This document shows, piece by piece, positions 36,495 to 46,352 of a stretch of 64,000 bases of DNA. Position numbers and translations under genes: made by a program. Each line of letters opens with the position of its first letter. Position 1 is the first letter of the stretch. Location: positions 124,001 to 188,000 of the forward strand of contig UBZT01000007.1 in the NCBI GenBank assembly GCA_900470155.1, read 5' to 3'. The notes below the pieces were generated by a model, which saw nothing but the letters and a program-made list of their open reading frames with translations, made no database searches and was not told the DNA's origin. The stretch is from Hyphomicrobiales bacterium. GTDB lineage: Bacteria; Pseudomonadota; Alphaproteobacteria; Rhizobiales; Rhizobiaceae.

Positions 36495-36990
36495 CGGCGG
36501 CCCAGCGGTCGCGGGCCGTGTCGTCGGCATCCTTGGCAGCAACCCAGTCGCCGCTCGTCCCGTCCTTGCCATGCTCCTTCTTCCAGAAGGGGGCAGACGT
36601 CTTGAGGAAATCCATGACGAAGTTGGCGCCGTCAAAGGCCGCCTGGCGATGCGGCGCTGCGGCAATGACCAGAACGATCTGCTCGCCCGCCGCGATCCGT
36701 CCATGGCGATGAATGGCCGTCAAGCCGAGCAGCGAAAACCGCTTGATCGCCAGTCCGGCGATGCGGGACATCTCCGTTTCCGCCATGCCGGGATAATGTT
36801 CAAGCTCCAATGCCTGCAGGCTGCCCGCCTCGTTGCGGCACAGGCCGACAAAAGAAACGAGCGCCCCGATGTCGTGCCGGCCTTGCGTCAGTCTGTTGCT
36901 TTCCAGTGCCGGATCGAAATCCTCGCGCTGGACGCGGATGACCGGAACAACAGCCGGGTCAACGGTCTGGGCGCCGGTCACCTCAGCCAC
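36484..36990 (-). CDS. moaE: Molybdopterin synthase catalytic subunit MoaE
   Basis: Large subunit of molybdopterin synthase, which puts two sulfurs from MoaD onto cyclic pyranopterin phosphate. The 168-residue protein has FVGLCRNE, LELEHYPGMAE, IHRHGRIAAGE and the catalytic lysines in WKKEHGKDG. It overlaps moaD by eight bases. The molybdenum enzyme at 44192 would depend on this cofactor. Confidence 0.95.
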   Translation of the reverse strand: MAEVTGAQTVDPAVVPVIRVQREDFDPALESNRLTQGRHDIGALVSFVGLCRNEAGSLQALELEHYPGMAETEMSRIAGLAIKRFSLLGLTAIHRHGRIAAGEQIVLVIAAAPHRQAAFDGANFVMDFLKTSAPFWKKEHGKDGTSGDWVAAKDADDTARDRWAAVKE

Positions 36991-37237
36991 CCGTCATCGG
37001 CGGAAACAGGCCGATCTCGCTGGCGCCTGCGATCGCCTCGTCGTGCTCGACATGTTCCTGATTGATGGCAACCCTGATCGCATTCGGGAACTGCAGGGCT
37101 GATTCGTAACCTTCGCCGAGCGTTGCCAGATGCGCGATCAGATCGCCGGCCGTCACCACCGAGGCGGGAAGGTCCAGTTCTTCCTCGCCCTTGCCGATCC
37201 GTTCGCGCACCCAGGCGAAATAGACGAGCTTGACCAT
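36983..37237 (-). CDS. moaD: Molybdopterin synthase sulfur carrier subunit MoaD
   Basis: An 84-residue ubiquitin-like protein ending in the double glycine (PPMTGG) that becomes a thiocarboxylate. It starts MVKLVYFAWVRERIGKGEEEL, as in other rhizobial MoaD. It lies one base downstream of pgsA and overlaps moaE, so it belongs to the uvrC-pgsA-moaD-moaE transcript. Confidence 0.95.
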   Translation of the reverse strand: MVKLVYFAWVRERIGKGEEELDLPASVVTAGDLIAHLATLGEGYESALQFPNAIRVAINQEHVEHDEAIAGASEIGLFPPMTGG

Positions 37238-37238
37238 C

Positions 37239-37820
37239 TCAATCGACCATATGCTTGGCGCCGGCGCGGAAATAGTCGTAGCCGGTATAGATTGTCAGGA
37301 TGGCCGCGATCCACAGCAGCGTGATCCCGAGTTCGGTCGTGTACGGCAGGATCTTGTCGCCAGCCGGGCCGGCGAGCAGGAAGGCCAGCGCCACCATCTG
37401 GGCGGCCGTCTTCCACTTGGCGATCCGGGTGACGGGAACGCTGACCTTCAGGGCTGCGAGATATTCGCGCAGGCCGGAAACCAGGATCTCGCGGCAAAGG
37501 ATGGTGATGGCTGCCCACAGCGACCATCCGGCGATGGTGCCGTCGGCGGCCATCAGCAGCAGGATCGACGCGATCAGCAACTTGTCGGCAATCGGGTCAA
37601 GCATGCGGCCGATATTGGAGGTCTGGTTCCAGATGCGGGCGAGATAGCCGTCGAGATAATCGGTGAAGGAGGCGACGACGAACAGGCCGAGGCTGGTCCA
37701 CCTGGCGAAATCCGAACTTTCCAACCGCCCTTCGATAAAGAAGCAGACGACGATCAGCGGCACGGCCAGAATGCGGGCGTAGGTGAGGAGATTGGGGATA
37801 TTGTATGCGCGCGATGCCAT
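37239..37820 (-). CDS. pgsA: CDP-diacylglycerol-glycerol-3-phosphate 3-phosphatidyltransferase
   Basis: Makes phosphatidylglycerol phosphate at the inner membrane. The 193-residue protein has four to six membrane helices and the CDP-alcohol phosphotransferase motif, DGYLAR then G, D and D across TSNIGRMLDPIADK (about residues 57-81). It starts with NIPNLLTYARILAVP, typical for PgsA. Confidence 0.95.
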   Translation of the reverse strand: MASRAYNIPNLLTYARILAVPLIVVCFFIEGRLESSDFARWTSLGLFVVASFTDYLDGYLARIWNQTSNIGRMLDPIADKLLIASILLLMAADGTIAGWSLWAAITILCREILVSGLREYLAALKVSVPVTRIAKWKTAAQMVALAFLLAGPAGDKILPYTTELGITLLWIAAILTIYTGYDYFRAGAKHMVD

Positions 37821-37938
37821 GATGCCCTGACTTTGGAAAGTGATGCGACGCCTAGATGACGGTTTTGCCTTCGCCGCGTCAACTCAAGAATTCTGATTTC
37901 TTTTTACCATTTCTGCGGCCGAATTGCGCTTTGCGGCG

Positions 37939-39966
37939 TCAATCGGCAGCGCTTTCGTGAAAATGATTGTAGATCAGCCGGGCAACCGTCTCGGAAATGC
38001 CCTCGACCGCCATCAGGTCGTTCATCGCTGCGCGGGAAACTGCCTTCGCCGTGCCGAAATGCTGGAGCAGCGCGCGCTTGCGCGTCGGGCCGATGCCGGA
38101 AATCTCGTCCAGCGGATTCTTCACCATTTCTTTCTTGCGCCGTGCCCGATGCGTGCCGACCGCAAACCGGTGCGCCTCGTCGCGCATGCGCTGGACGAAA
38201 TAGAGCACCGGATCGCGTGGCGGCAGGGTGAAGTCGGGCTTGCCGGCGACGAAGAAACGTTCGCGGCCAGCGTCGCGATCGACGCCCTTAGCCACACCGA
38301 TCGCAATCACGCTGTCGGTGATGTCGAGTTCGTCGAGGATCTTGCGCACGGCGCTCATCTGGCCCTGGCCACCGTCGATGAGGATGACATCCGGCCAGGC
38401 GGGGAAGGCTGCATCGGCGCTGTCGTCGGGTGCGATCGAGCGGTCCGGTTTTCCCTCTTCCTTCAGCAGTCGCGAGAAACGCCGCGTCATCACCTCCCGC
38501 ATCATGCCGAAATCGTCCCCCGGCGTGATGTCGGTGGATCGGATGTTGAACTTTCGGTACTGACCCTTGACGAAGCCTTCCGGCCCGGCGACCACCATGC
38601 CGCCGACGGCATTGGTGCCCATGATATGCGAGTTGTCGTAGATCTCGATGCGGCGTGGGACATAGGGCAGGGCGAAGGTTTCCGACAGACCCTGCAGCAG
38701 GCGCGACTGCGATGCCGTCTCGGCAAGCTTTCGGCCATGCGCTTCGCGGGCATTGGCAACGACATGCTCGACCAGATCTTTCTTCTCGCCGCGCTGCGGG
38801 ACCAGAACGGTGACCTTGTATCCGGCCTTTTCGGACAGGGCGAGAGCAAGCAAATCCTGTTCGTCAATCCCCTCTGACAAGAGGATCTGCCGCGGGCAGG
38901 GTTTGTCATCGTAGAACTGTGCCAGAAAGGCACTCAGCACTTCCGCGCTGGTCAATTGCGGATCGGCCTTGGGAAAATAGGCCCGGTTGCCCCAGTTCTG
39001 ACCTGTGCGGAAAAAGAACACCTGGATGCAGGTCAGGCCGCCCTCATGATGGATGGCGAAGATATCCGCTTCCTCAACGCCGGCGGGATTTATGCCCTGA
39101 TGGCTCTGCACATGCGACAAGCCGGCAAGGCGATCGCGAAATACGGCGGCGCGCTCGAAATCGAGTTCTTCTGATGCCTCGTTCATCGCGCGCGCGATCG
39201 ATTCCTTGACGTTCTGGCTCTTGCCGGAAAGGAAGTCCTTCGCTTCCGTGACCAGCTCCGCATAGCCCGCATCGCTGATTTCACGGGTACAAGGACCGGA
39301 GCATCGCTTGATTTGATACAAAAGACAGGGGCGCGTCCGGGTTTCGAACACGCTGTCGGTACAGGTGCGCAGCAGGAAGGCACGCTGCAGCGAATTGATC
39401 GTGCGGCCGACGGCGCCAGCGGAGGCAAACGGGCCGAAATAGTCGCCCTTGCGGGCGCGGGCGCCGCGATGCTTGTAGATCGCCGGCGCCCGGCTGTCGC
39501 CGGTGATCAGGATATAGGGAAAACTCTTGTCGTCGCGCAGCAACACATTGTAGCGCGGCCGAAGCCGCTTGATCAGGTTGGCTTCCAGCAGCAGCGCCTC
39601 GACCTCGGTCCGGGTCGTGACGAATTCCATGTGGCTTGTCTCACGCACCATGCGTGTCAGGCGGTTGGAATGCAGGCGGCCCTGGGCGTAGTTGCTGACA
39701 CGTTTCTTGAGGCTGCGCGCCTTGCCGACGTAAAGCACGTCGCCATCGCCGTTCATCATCCGGTAGACGCCTGGACTGTTCGGCAACTGCTTGACGAATT
39801 CGGCGATCAGATCGGCGCCGGTGAGATCGGTTGCGTTGAGGTCGCCTTCGTTCCAGTCGATGCTGAGCGGCACGCGCGGCGAGTCACTCTCGACGATGGC
39901 ATCATCGTCGTCGTCTTCGGTTCCGTCATAGAGAACACCGCCGTCAGGCAGCTTTCCTCCGGTCAT
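37939..39966 (-). CDS. uvrC: Excinuclease ABC subunit C
   Basis: Makes both incisions in nucleotide excision repair. The 675-residue protein has a rhizobial N-terminal extension of about 50 acidic residues, the GIY-YIG nuclease domain ([18 protein letters not shown]), a UVR domain ([18 protein letters not shown]), the RNase H-like nuclease with [18 protein letters not shown], and a C-terminal helix-hairpin-helix ([13 protein letters not shown]). Its start overlaps the SDR stop by four bases. Confidence 0.96.
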   Translation of the reverse strand: MTGGKLPDGGVLYDGTEDDDDDAIVESDSPRVPLSIDWNEGDLNATDLTGADLIAEFVKQLPNSPGVYRMMNGDGDVLYVGKARSLKKRVSNYAQGRLHSNRLTRMVRETSHMEFVTTRTEVEALLLEANLIKRLRPRYNVLLRDDKSFPYILITGDSRAPAIYKHRGARARKGDYFGPFASAGAVGRTINSLQRAFLLRTCTDSVFETRTRPCLLYQIKRCSGPCTREISDAGYAELVTEAKDFLSGKSQNVKESIARAMNEASEELDFERAAVFRDRLAGLSHVQSHQGINPAGVEEADIFAIHHEGGLTCIQVFFFRTGQNWGNRAYFPKADPQLTSAEVLSAFLAQFYDDKPCPRQILLSEGIDEQDLLALALSEKAGYKVTVLVPQRGEKKDLVEHVVANAREAHGRKLAETASQSRLLQGLSETFALPYVPRRIEIYDNSHIMGTNAVGGMVVAGPEGFVKGQYRKFNIRSTDITPGDDFGMMREVMTRRFSRLLKEEGKPDRSIAPDDSADAAFPAWPDVILIDGGQGQMSAVRKILDELDITDSVIAIGVAKGVDRDAGRERFFVAGKPDFTLPPRDPVLYFVQRMRDEAHRFAVGTHRARRKKEMVKNPLDEISGIGPTRKRALLQHFGTAKAVSRAAMNDLMAVEGISETVARLIYNHFHESAAD

Positions 39967-40730
39967 TCAACAATCTCCGCGCCGTTCGATCCCGGCCAAA
40001 TCAGATGCTGTCCCCCATCCAGGGCAATCATTTGGCCGGTGATCGATGGCGTGTCAAAAAGAAAGCGGATGGTGCGGCCGAATTCCTCAAGGGATGGGCC
40101 GCGTTTGAGGGGCAGGCTGTCGACCTGGGCCTCGAAGTCCTCAAGCTTTTGCCGATCCGAGATCAGCGTTGGACCTGGTCCGATCGCGTTGACGCGGATG
40201 CGCGGCGCGAAAGCCTGGGCCATGGTCCGGGTCGCCGTCCACAAAGTTGATTTTGACAATGTGTAGGAAAAGAAGGTTGGCTTTAGCGCCAGAACACGCT
40301 GATCGATGATGTTGACGATCAGGCCTGACAACGAATCGGGCAGGGCCTTGGCGAACGCCGCCGACAGGATCGCCGGCGCCCGGACGTGAATGTCGAAATG
40401 CCGGGCGAATCGCTCGCCGTCGAATTCGTGGGCGTCGTCATGCTCGAAGACGGAGGCATTGTTGACCAGCAACCCGATCGGCCCGATTTCGGCATTTGCC
40501 CGGCTCATCAGGGCGGCGGTCTCCCCGACATCGGTCAGGTCTGCCTTGAACGCCACAACACGATGTCCATCGGCTCGCATTGCGGCCGCTAACGCCTCGG
40601 CCTCGCCGATTGATGTGTTTGCATGCAGGGCGATGGCAAAACCATGGCGTGCGAGGTCCTCGGCAATCGCGCGGCCAAGTCTTTTTGCTGATCCGGTCAC
40701 GAGGGCGGCTTTGGGTATGCTCATCTGCAT
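39963..40730 (-). CDS. SDR family oxidoreductase (pteridine reductase/FolM-like)
   Basis: A 255-residue Rossmann-fold reductase. The cofactor loop reads [10 protein letters not shown], the TGxxxRxG form typical of pteridine reductases and FolM rather than the usual TGxxxGxG. The active site has the tyrosine and lysine in YTLSKSTLW, and NNAS replaces NNAG. It ends [14 protein letters not shown]. It may reduce dihydropterins or dihydrofolate. First gene of the operon with uvrC, coupled by an ATGA overlap. Confidence 0.85.
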   Translation of the reverse strand: MQMSIPKAALVTGSAKRLGRAIAEDLARHGFAIALHANTSIGEAEALAAAMRADGHRVVAFKADLTDVGETAALMSRANAEIGPIGLLVNNASVFEHDDAHEFDGERFARHFDIHVRAPAILSAAFAKALPDSLSGLIVNIIDQRVLALKPTFFSYTLSKSTLWTATRTMAQAFAPRIRVNAIGPGPTLISDRQKLEDFEAQVDSLPLKRGPSLEEFGRTIRFLFDTPSITGQMIALDGGQHLIWPGSNGAEIVE

Positions 40731-41097
40731 GGGTTTTAACCTTGGTATTCAATGTGCTGCGCTGCATATATGGCGGAGATTGGAAAATTGAACAGGGTCC
40801 GCAAAATTGTTCTCTGTTGTTTGATTCGAGTTATACTTCATTTGGTATAAATATAGATTTAGATAAACTTCATTTTTTCACGTAAAGAATTTGTTAAGGT
40901 TAATAAATACCCTGTTGCGGTGAAGCAACATCCAAATTTCGTCATGCGGATGCCACAATCAATTCACATTTCGGCTCTTTCATTTCCTCAATTGGCGTCC
41001 ATTTGTTTAGTCGGAACGGGCAGGGAATACCCAAGATATCGTTCAGGCCGCCGTTGGTTATTCGTAAGCGCGGTCGAGAACCGAAAGGAGACTATTT
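40731..41097. promoter_or_regulatory. A/T-rich upstream region of the porin gene
   Basis: A 367-base region between divergent genes, much richer in A and T from about 40795 to 41020 than its surroundings. Short dyads are TTATAC and GTATAA at 40831-40850 and GTTGC and GCAAC at 40913-40928. It should contain a strong promoter for the porin gene and one for the SDR-uvrC operon. I cannot name the binding proteins. Confidence 0.5.
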
Positions 41098-41760
41098 ATG
41101 CGTACCTTCAAGATGATGCTCATCGCGTCTGCAACCACACTCGTCGCTTTCCAGGCTGTTCAGGCTGCCGACGCGATCGATCAGATCCCGGAAGCACCGG
41201 CTGCGACTGAAAGCTACTCGGCCCCGGCCGGCAGCTGGTCTGGCGCTTACCTCGGCGGTGCCGCCACCTACGACTTCGGCAAGTTCACCGGCTCGAACGG
41301 CGGTCGCGACGCCAAGGGCCTCGGCGGCTCGGTTTACGGCGGCTACAACATGCAGAACGGCCAGATCGTCTACGGTGCTGAAGCCGACCTCGGTTATAAC
41401 GGCGAAGACGGCAGCGCCGGCACCGCAGCAAACGGTGCCGCTCTGACCGGCACCCAGGGCGTCAACGGCTCGATCCGTGGCCGCGTTGGTTACGACATGA
41501 ACCCCTTCCTGCTCTATGGTACGGCCGGTCTGGCTGTTGCCAACCATGAGATGGAAGACGGCGCTTCTAACGACGAACGCATCGCTGCCGGTTACACGGT
41601 CGGTGCCGGTGTTGAAGCCATGGTCACCAACAACATCACTGCGCGCGTCGAATACCGCTACTCGGACTACCAGAAGCGTGATTTCGAACTCAGCTCGGGC
41701 ACCGTGTCCAAGGGCTTCGACGACCACTCCGTCAAGGTTGGTATGGGCGTCAAGTTCTGA
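41098..41760 (+). CDS. Outer membrane protein (RopB/Omp25/Omp31-like)
   Basis: A 220-residue outer membrane beta-barrel of the Omp25/RopB family. A signal peptide (1 to about 23, ending VQA) precedes a short linker and an eight-stranded barrel (SWSGAYLGGAATYDFG, YDMNPFLLYGTAGLAVA, ITARVEYRYSDY). It ends in phenylalanine (VKVGMGVKF), the assembly signal. AAAGGAG eight bases before the ATG suggests strong translation. In Rhizobium this family is abundant and responds to envelope stress. Confidence 0.93.
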   Translation: MRTFKMMLIASATTLVAFQAVQAADAIDQIPEAPAATESYSAPAGSWSGAYLGGAATYDFGKFTGSNGGRDAKGLGGSVYGGYNMQNGQIVYGAEADLGYNGEDGSAGTAANGAALTGTQGVNGSIRGRVGYDMNPFLLYGTAGLAVANHEMEDGASNDERIAAGYTVGAGVEAMVTNNITARVEYRYSDYQKRDFELSSGTVSKGFDDHSVKVGMGVKF

Positions 41761-41782
41761 TCCATTCGATCAGCAGTCTTCG

Positions 41783-41812
41783 AAAAAGCCGGGGTTTTGC
41801 CCCGGCTTTTTT
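41783..41812. terminator. Bidirectional terminator between the porin and a GST gene
   Basis: AGCCGGGG pairs with CCCCGGCT, flanked by five A on the left and six T on the right, so it can stop transcripts from both the plus-strand porin gene and the minus-strand GST gene ending at 41836. Confidence 0.92.
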
Positions 41813-41835
41813 GTTGTCCTGCTTCAGGATCAGGA

Positions 41836-42432
41836 TCAGGCTTTGGGACGCAGGGCCGGGTAGGCCTCGAAATGCTTGGCGAACTTGGCCGGCCATTCCG
41901 TCAGTGCGGTCCGTCCGCCTTCCCATTCGCCCGGGAAGCGTAGCATCAGGTAGCCAAGCAGGGCCGCCAGTGCAAAATGGCCGCCATGCAGTTTCTTGCC
42001 GATCTTCGGCAGATGCGCATCCAGATGGTCCAGGCCGCGATTGACCTTTTCCCACTGCCGATCCATCGCCGCCTGGCTGACCAGTTCCGGCGGACGGAAA
42101 CGCTTCTCGTAGACGATCGCCAGCAGGCAGTCGCTGATGCCGTCGGCCAGCGCCTCGAGCACTTCCGCTTCGGTGCGCTTCTTGTCCTTCTTGGGATAGA
42201 GAGCCTTGCCGCCGATCCGGTGCAGGTATTGCATGATGGCGCGGCTGTCGAAGACGGCGTCGCCGTCATCGGTGATCAGCGCCGGAATCTTGCCGAGCGG
42301 ATTGGCGTCCAACAGTTCGGGCGGGTTCTCCGCCGTGTTGACCCGAACGTCCTCCAACGGAATGCCAAGGTGGCGTGCCGCCATTCGCACTTTCGAAGAA
42401 TAGGGCGAGGCGGGAGCGAAAAGCAGCTTCAT
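41836..42432 (-). CDS. Glutathione S-transferase
   Basis: A 198-residue protein with the N-terminal thioredoxin fold (KLLFAPASPYSSKVRMAARHLGI), the cis-proline motif KIPALI, the glutathione-binding FDSRAIMQYL, and a helical C-terminal domain. The serine at SPYS is the likely catalytic residue. Substrate unknown. No clear operon partner; the RNase T2 gene upstream ends 28 bases before its start. Confidence 0.92.
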   Translation of the reverse strand: MKLLFAPASPYSSKVRMAARHLGIPLEDVRVNTAENPPELLDANPLGKIPALITDDGDAVFDSRAIMQYLHRIGGKALYPKKDKKRTEAEVLEALADGISDCLLAIVYEKRFRPPELVSQAAMDRQWEKVNRGLDHLDAHLPKIGKKLHGGHFALAALLGYLMLRFPGEWEGGRTALTEWPAKFAKHFEAYPALRPKA

Positions 42433-42460
42433 CGGCGTTTTTCCAGTATGTCTCGTTGTC

Positions 42461-43231
42461 TTATGGGATAGGCGGTATCGTCAGCTCGGGTCGGCGGCAA
42501 GCGTTCGCGTCGACCTCGGGGCAGGCGCGGAAATCCAGCGCCTTGCTGAAACAGATGCGGACCTCGTCGAGTCGTTGATTATCACAGGTGACGGCCACTG
42601 CCGAGCGCGCCAGCCCCGGATTGTCTTTTATGAAAGCATCTTCGAGCGACTGCGGTGACATTCGCTTTTGGGAGCCTGTCCGACGTAGCTCGTCGGGAAT
42701 GCGCACTGTTTCGAATGCCCGCCTCAGCACCGAAAAATAGTCCGCCATGGCAAGGCCCGAACAGGTGCCGTGCTTGCGCCATTCGTGACCGATCAACCCC
42801 ATGCCCGGCATGATATCCATCAGGCGACGGCCCATGCCCATGGGGACCTGCTGGGGCTGGCTGGTCGGGCAGCTTTCCGGATAGCCACGTTCATACTGCG
42901 GCCAAAGCCCATGTACGATCAGGCCGAAACGCTGGCCGGGCCCGCATTGGTCGCGGTTGCGGGCCGCGCCGTTGGATTGGCAGAAGGTCGGCGACCAGGA
43001 CAAGGACAGGACGTAAAAGTCGAAGCCGTCGCCTTCAGGCACTGCGGCTTTGGTGCCCGACTGCGAGACTTCCTGCTTCGGTTTCGACGGTGTCACAACG
43101 GGTTTCTGGGCCGGGGCGACAGTGTCCGCTGTGCTGCCGGTCGGAGCATCTTGCGGAACGAGACCATAGACCGCAGCCACAATTACCAAGGCGCCGAGCG
43201 CGAGAAATCCGGCATAGGAACGCATGGCCAT
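42461..43231 (-). CDS. Ribonuclease T2 family protein
   Basis: A 256-residue exported RNase. An N-terminal membrane segment (about 7-24) acts as signal or anchor, followed by a Pro/Thr/Ser/Lys linker to about residue 65. The two T2 catalytic motifs are clear: FGLIVHGLWPQ (CAS I) and GHEWRKHGTCSG (CAS II), each with its histidine. It should cut RNA in the periplasm. It follows rlmJ by 21 bases and has GGGAGG before its ATG, so the two are co-transcribed. Confidence 0.93.
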   Translation of the reverse strand: MAMRSYAGFLALGALVIVAAVYGLVPQDAPTGSTADTVAPAQKPVVTPSKPKQEVSQSGTKAAVPEGDGFDFYVLSLSWSPTFCQSNGAARNRDQCGPGQRFGLIVHGLWPQYERGYPESCPTSQPQQVPMGMGRRLMDIMPGMGLIGHEWRKHGTCSGLAMADYFSVLRRAFETVRIPDELRRTGSQKRMSPQSLEDAFIKDNPGLARSAVAVTCDNQRLDEVRICFSKALDFRACPEVDANACRRPELTIPPIP

Positions 43232-43252
43232 CGATGCCTCCCGCTTGCGGTC

Positions 43253-44116
43253 TCAGTCTTCGCCGCGCAGCCAGAAGCAGCGATGCGAGGCATAACGATC
43301 TAGCGCCATCAAGCGCTTCAGCTCCGGAAGGGCCGCATGCAGCTCGTCCTTCAGCGTAAAGGGCGGGTTGACGATGATCAGCCCGGTGCCGGAAAGTCCG
43401 GTCTGGTCGCGGTCGCTCTTGATCGACAACTCAGCGCAGAGCATTTTCGGGATCTCCAGCGCCTTCAAGGCGTCATGGAAGGCGATGATCGGTGCGCCCT
43501 TCTTGATCGGATACCACAGGCAATAGACGCCGCTGGCAAACCGACGATGTGCCTTGGCCAGCCCTTCGACCAGCCGCTCGTATTCGCCTTCGATTTCAAA
43601 AGGTGGATCGATCAGCACGATGCCGCGTTTTTCCTTCGGCGGCAGATGCGCACCGAGCGTCAGCCAGCCATCGAGTTCGGTCACGCGAACCTGGAAATCC
43701 CCCTCGAACAGGCGGGCCAGCGCGCGGGAATCATCGGGATGCAGTTCCATCGCCGAAAGACGGTCCTGGGGGCGAAACAGATCACGCGACAGTTTCGGCG
43801 AACCGGGATAGAGCGTCAGCGGTCCATTCGGCTCCCGATCGGGGTTGAGCGCTTTCACCACGTCGAGATAGGGTTGCATGATGTCGGCGACCTTGGCCGG
43901 CAGTTCTGCATCGATGACCTTGCCGATACCTTCCAGCCATTCGCCGGTCTTCTGCGCCTCTTCCGAGGAAAGGTCGTAGAGCCCGATCCCGGCATGGGTG
44001 TCGAGCACCCGGAACGCCTTGTCCTTCTGCTGCAGATAGACGATCAGCCGCGACAGCACGAGATGCTTCAAGACATCGGCGAAATTGCCCGCGTGATAGA
44101 TGTGGCGATAATTCAT
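43253..44116 (-). CDS. rlmJ: 23S rRNA (adenine2030-N6)-methyltransferase RlmJ
   Basis: A 287-residue SAM-dependent methyltransferase (YhiR/ComJ family). It starts MNYRHIYHAGNFADVLKHLVL and has the SAM-binding LDTHAGIGLYDL and the catalytic DPPFE motif in VLIDPPFEIEGEYE. The ATG at 44116 gives family length. The frame runs open for a further 817 codons upstream, but that part is antisense to the molybdenum enzyme and is not coding. Confidence 0.95.
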   Translation of the reverse strand: MNYRHIYHAGNFADVLKHLVLSRLIVYLQQKDKAFRVLDTHAGIGLYDLSSEEAQKTGEWLEGIGKVIDAELPAKVADIMQPYLDVVKALNPDREPNGPLTLYPGSPKLSRDLFRPQDRLSAMELHPDDSRALARLFEGDFQVRVTELDGWLTLGAHLPPKEKRGIVLIDPPFEIEGEYERLVEGLAKAHRRFASGVYCLWYPIKKGAPIIAFHDALKALEIPKMLCAELSIKSDRDQTGLSGTGLIIVNPPFTLKDELHAALPELKRLMALDRYASHRCFWLRGED

Positions 44117-44191
44117 GAACGGTTCCGATGGCTTTGATGATTTGTTCGAATGGGGCTTTTGAGCTCTCACGCCATGCCCTATAAAAATGGC

Positions 44192-46306
44192 ATGAATATC
44201 CAGAGCCCCATCCGCAATCGTTCCGTTGGTCATACGGCCTGTCCGCATGACTGTCCATCCACCTGCGCGCTCGATGTCGATCTGACACCGGACGGCAGGA
44301 TCGGCCGCGTTCGCGGAGCCTCGGAAAACAGCTACACGGCCGGCGTCATCTGCGCCAAGGTCGCCCGCTATGCCGAGCGCCTCTATCATCCCGACCGTTT
44401 GATGAAACCGGTTCGCCGGGCCGGCGCCAAGGGTGCGGGCCAATGGCAGGACGTCAGCTGGGAAGCGGCCCTCGACGAGATCGCCGATGCTTTCATCAAA
44501 GCCGAGCAGAAGCACGGCAGCGAGGCGGTCTGGCCCTATTTCTATGCCGGCACGATGGGGCTGGTGCAGCGCGATTCGATCGAGCGCCTGCGTCACGCCA
44601 AGCGTTATTCCGGTTTCTTCGGCAGCATCTGCACGAATCTCGCCTGGACCGGCTATGTGATGGGAACCGGTACGCTGCGCGGACCCGATCCGCGCGAGAT
44701 GGCAGTGTCGGATTGCGTGGTGATCTGGGGCACCAATGCGGTCGCGACCCAGGTCAATGTGATGACCCATGCGATCAAGGCCCGCAAGGATCGTGGCGCG
44801 AAGATCGTCGTCATCGATGTCTATGACAACCCGACGATGAAGCAGGCCGACATGGCGCTGATCGTCAGGCCGGGCACCGATGCAGCCCTTGCCTGCGCCG
44901 CCATGCACATCGCCTTCCGCGACGGCTATGCCGACCGCGCCTACATGGCGAATTTCGCCGATGATCCGGCAGGCCTCGAAGCGCATCTGAAGAACAAGAC
45001 GCCGGAATGGGCGTCGAGCATCACCGGGCTGTCGGTTGAGGAGATCGAGGCTTTCGCCCGGCATGTCGGCCAGACGAGGAAGACCTTCTTCCGCCTTGGC
45101 TACGGTTTTACCCGCAGTCGCAATGGCGCCGTCTCGATGCATGCGGCCCTGTCGCTGGCAACGGTCCTGGGCTCCTGGCAGCATGAAGGCGGCGGCGCGT
45201 TCCATTCCAACAGCGATATCTTCAAGCTGAACAAGTCGGAACTGATGGGCACGGCCATGGTCGATCCCGATATCCGCATGCTCGACCAGTCGCAGATCGG
45301 GCGGGTGCTGACCGGCGACGCCGAGGCGCTGCGTCATCGCGGGCCGGTGACGGCGATGATCATCCAGAACACCAATCCGATCAATGTTGCGCCCGAACAG
45401 CGGCTGGTGAAGCAGGGTTTCCTGCGCGACGATCTTTTCGTCGCAGTGCACGAGCAGTTCATGACCGAGACGGCGGAGCTTGCCGATATCGTGCTGCCGG
45501 CGACCATGTTCGTCGAGCATGACGACATCTATCGCGGCGGCGGCCAGAGCCATATCCTGCTCGGGCCGAAGCTTGTCGATGCGCCCGACACCGTGCGCAC
45601 CAATCTCTTCGTCATCGAGGAACTGGCCAAGCGCCTTGGCGTTGCCGACCGACCGGGCTTTGGTTTGACCGAGCGCGATCATATCGAGCACATGCTGGAA
45701 GTCAGCGGCAAGCCCGATTTCGATACGCTCGCCGAGGACAAGTGGCTCGATTGTCAGCCGGCCTTCGAGGATGCGCATTATCTCAACGGCTTTGCCCATG
45801 CCGACGGCCGGTTCCGCTTCAGGCCCGACTGGGAGGGCACGCCGGCGCCGAACAAGCCCCCGGCCGTGCTCGGCTCGTTTGGACCGGTCAAGGCGCTGCC
45901 GGTCTTCCCCGACCAGGTCGACCTGATCGAGCTGGCCGATGCCGAGCATCCCTTCCGGCTGGCGACATCGCCGGCGCGCAACTTCCTCAATTCCACCTTC
46001 GCCGAGACCAAGACCTCGCGCGACAAGGAGGGCCGCCCGGAAGTCATGGTTAACCCTGCCGATGCCGTGGCTCTGGCCATAAACGATGGCGACGTCGTCC
46101 GGATCGGCAATGGACGGGGCGAGCTGCGCATCCATGCCAAGGTGACGGAAGCGGTCAAGGCTGGCGTTCTGGTCGCCGAAGGCCTGTGGCCGAACAAGTC
46201 CCATCTCGACGGCGAGGGCATCAATGTCCTGACCGGTGCCGACGCCGCCGCTCCCCATGGCGGCGCGGCCTTCCACGACAACAAGGTCTGGCTCCGAAGC
46301 GTTTAG
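44192..46306 (+). CDS. Molybdopterin oxidoreductase with 4Fe-4S cluster
   Basis: About 704 residues, of the DMSO reductase family. Four N-terminal cysteines (17, 21, 25, 54 from this start: ACPHDCPSTCAL and GVICAK) bind a 4Fe-4S cluster. The cysteine of GSICTNLAW (C147) is the likely molybdenum ligand. The bis-MGD-binding parts are VIWGTNAVATQ, IIQNTNPINVAPEQ, LPATMFVEHDDIYRGGG and the C-terminal FLNSTFAET. There is no Tat signal, so it is cytoplasmic. Substrate and electron partner are unknown. Starts at 44150, 44174 and 44192 are all possible. Confidence 0.87.
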   Translation: MNIQSPIRNRSVGHTACPHDCPSTCALDVDLTPDGRIGRVRGASENSYTAGVICAKVARYAERLYHPDRLMKPVRRAGAKGAGQWQDVSWEAALDEIADAFIKAEQKHGSEAVWPYFYAGTMGLVQRDSIERLRHAKRYSGFFGSICTNLAWTGYVMGTGTLRGPDPREMAVSDCVVIWGTNAVATQVNVMTHAIKARKDRGAKIVVIDVYDNPTMKQADMALIVRPGTDAALACAAMHIAFRDGYADRAYMANFADDPAGLEAHLKNKTPEWASSITGLSVEEIEAFARHVGQTRKTFFRLGYGFTRSRNGAVSMHAALSLATVLGSWQHEGGGAFHSNSDIFKLNKSELMGTAMVDPDIRMLDQSQIGRVLTGDAEALRHRGPVTAMIIQNTNPINVAPEQRLVKQGFLRDDLFVAVHEQFMTETAELADIVLPATMFVEHDDIYRGGGQSHILLGPKLVDAPDTVRTNLFVIEELAKRLGVADRPGFGLTERDHIEHMLEVSGKPDFDTLAEDKWLDCQPAFEDAHYLNGFAHADGRFRFRPDWEGTPAPNKPPAVLGSFGPVKALPVFPDQVDLIELADAEHPFRLATSPARNFLNSTFAETKTSRDKEGRPEVMVNPADAVALAINDGDVVRIGNGRGELRIHAKVTEAVKAGVLVAEGLWPNKSHLDGEGINVLTGADAAAPHGGAAFHDNKVWLRSV

Positions 46307-46352
46307 ACGCCCGGGCGACGCCGCCCTGAATGAACAGGCAAGACATTTCATC

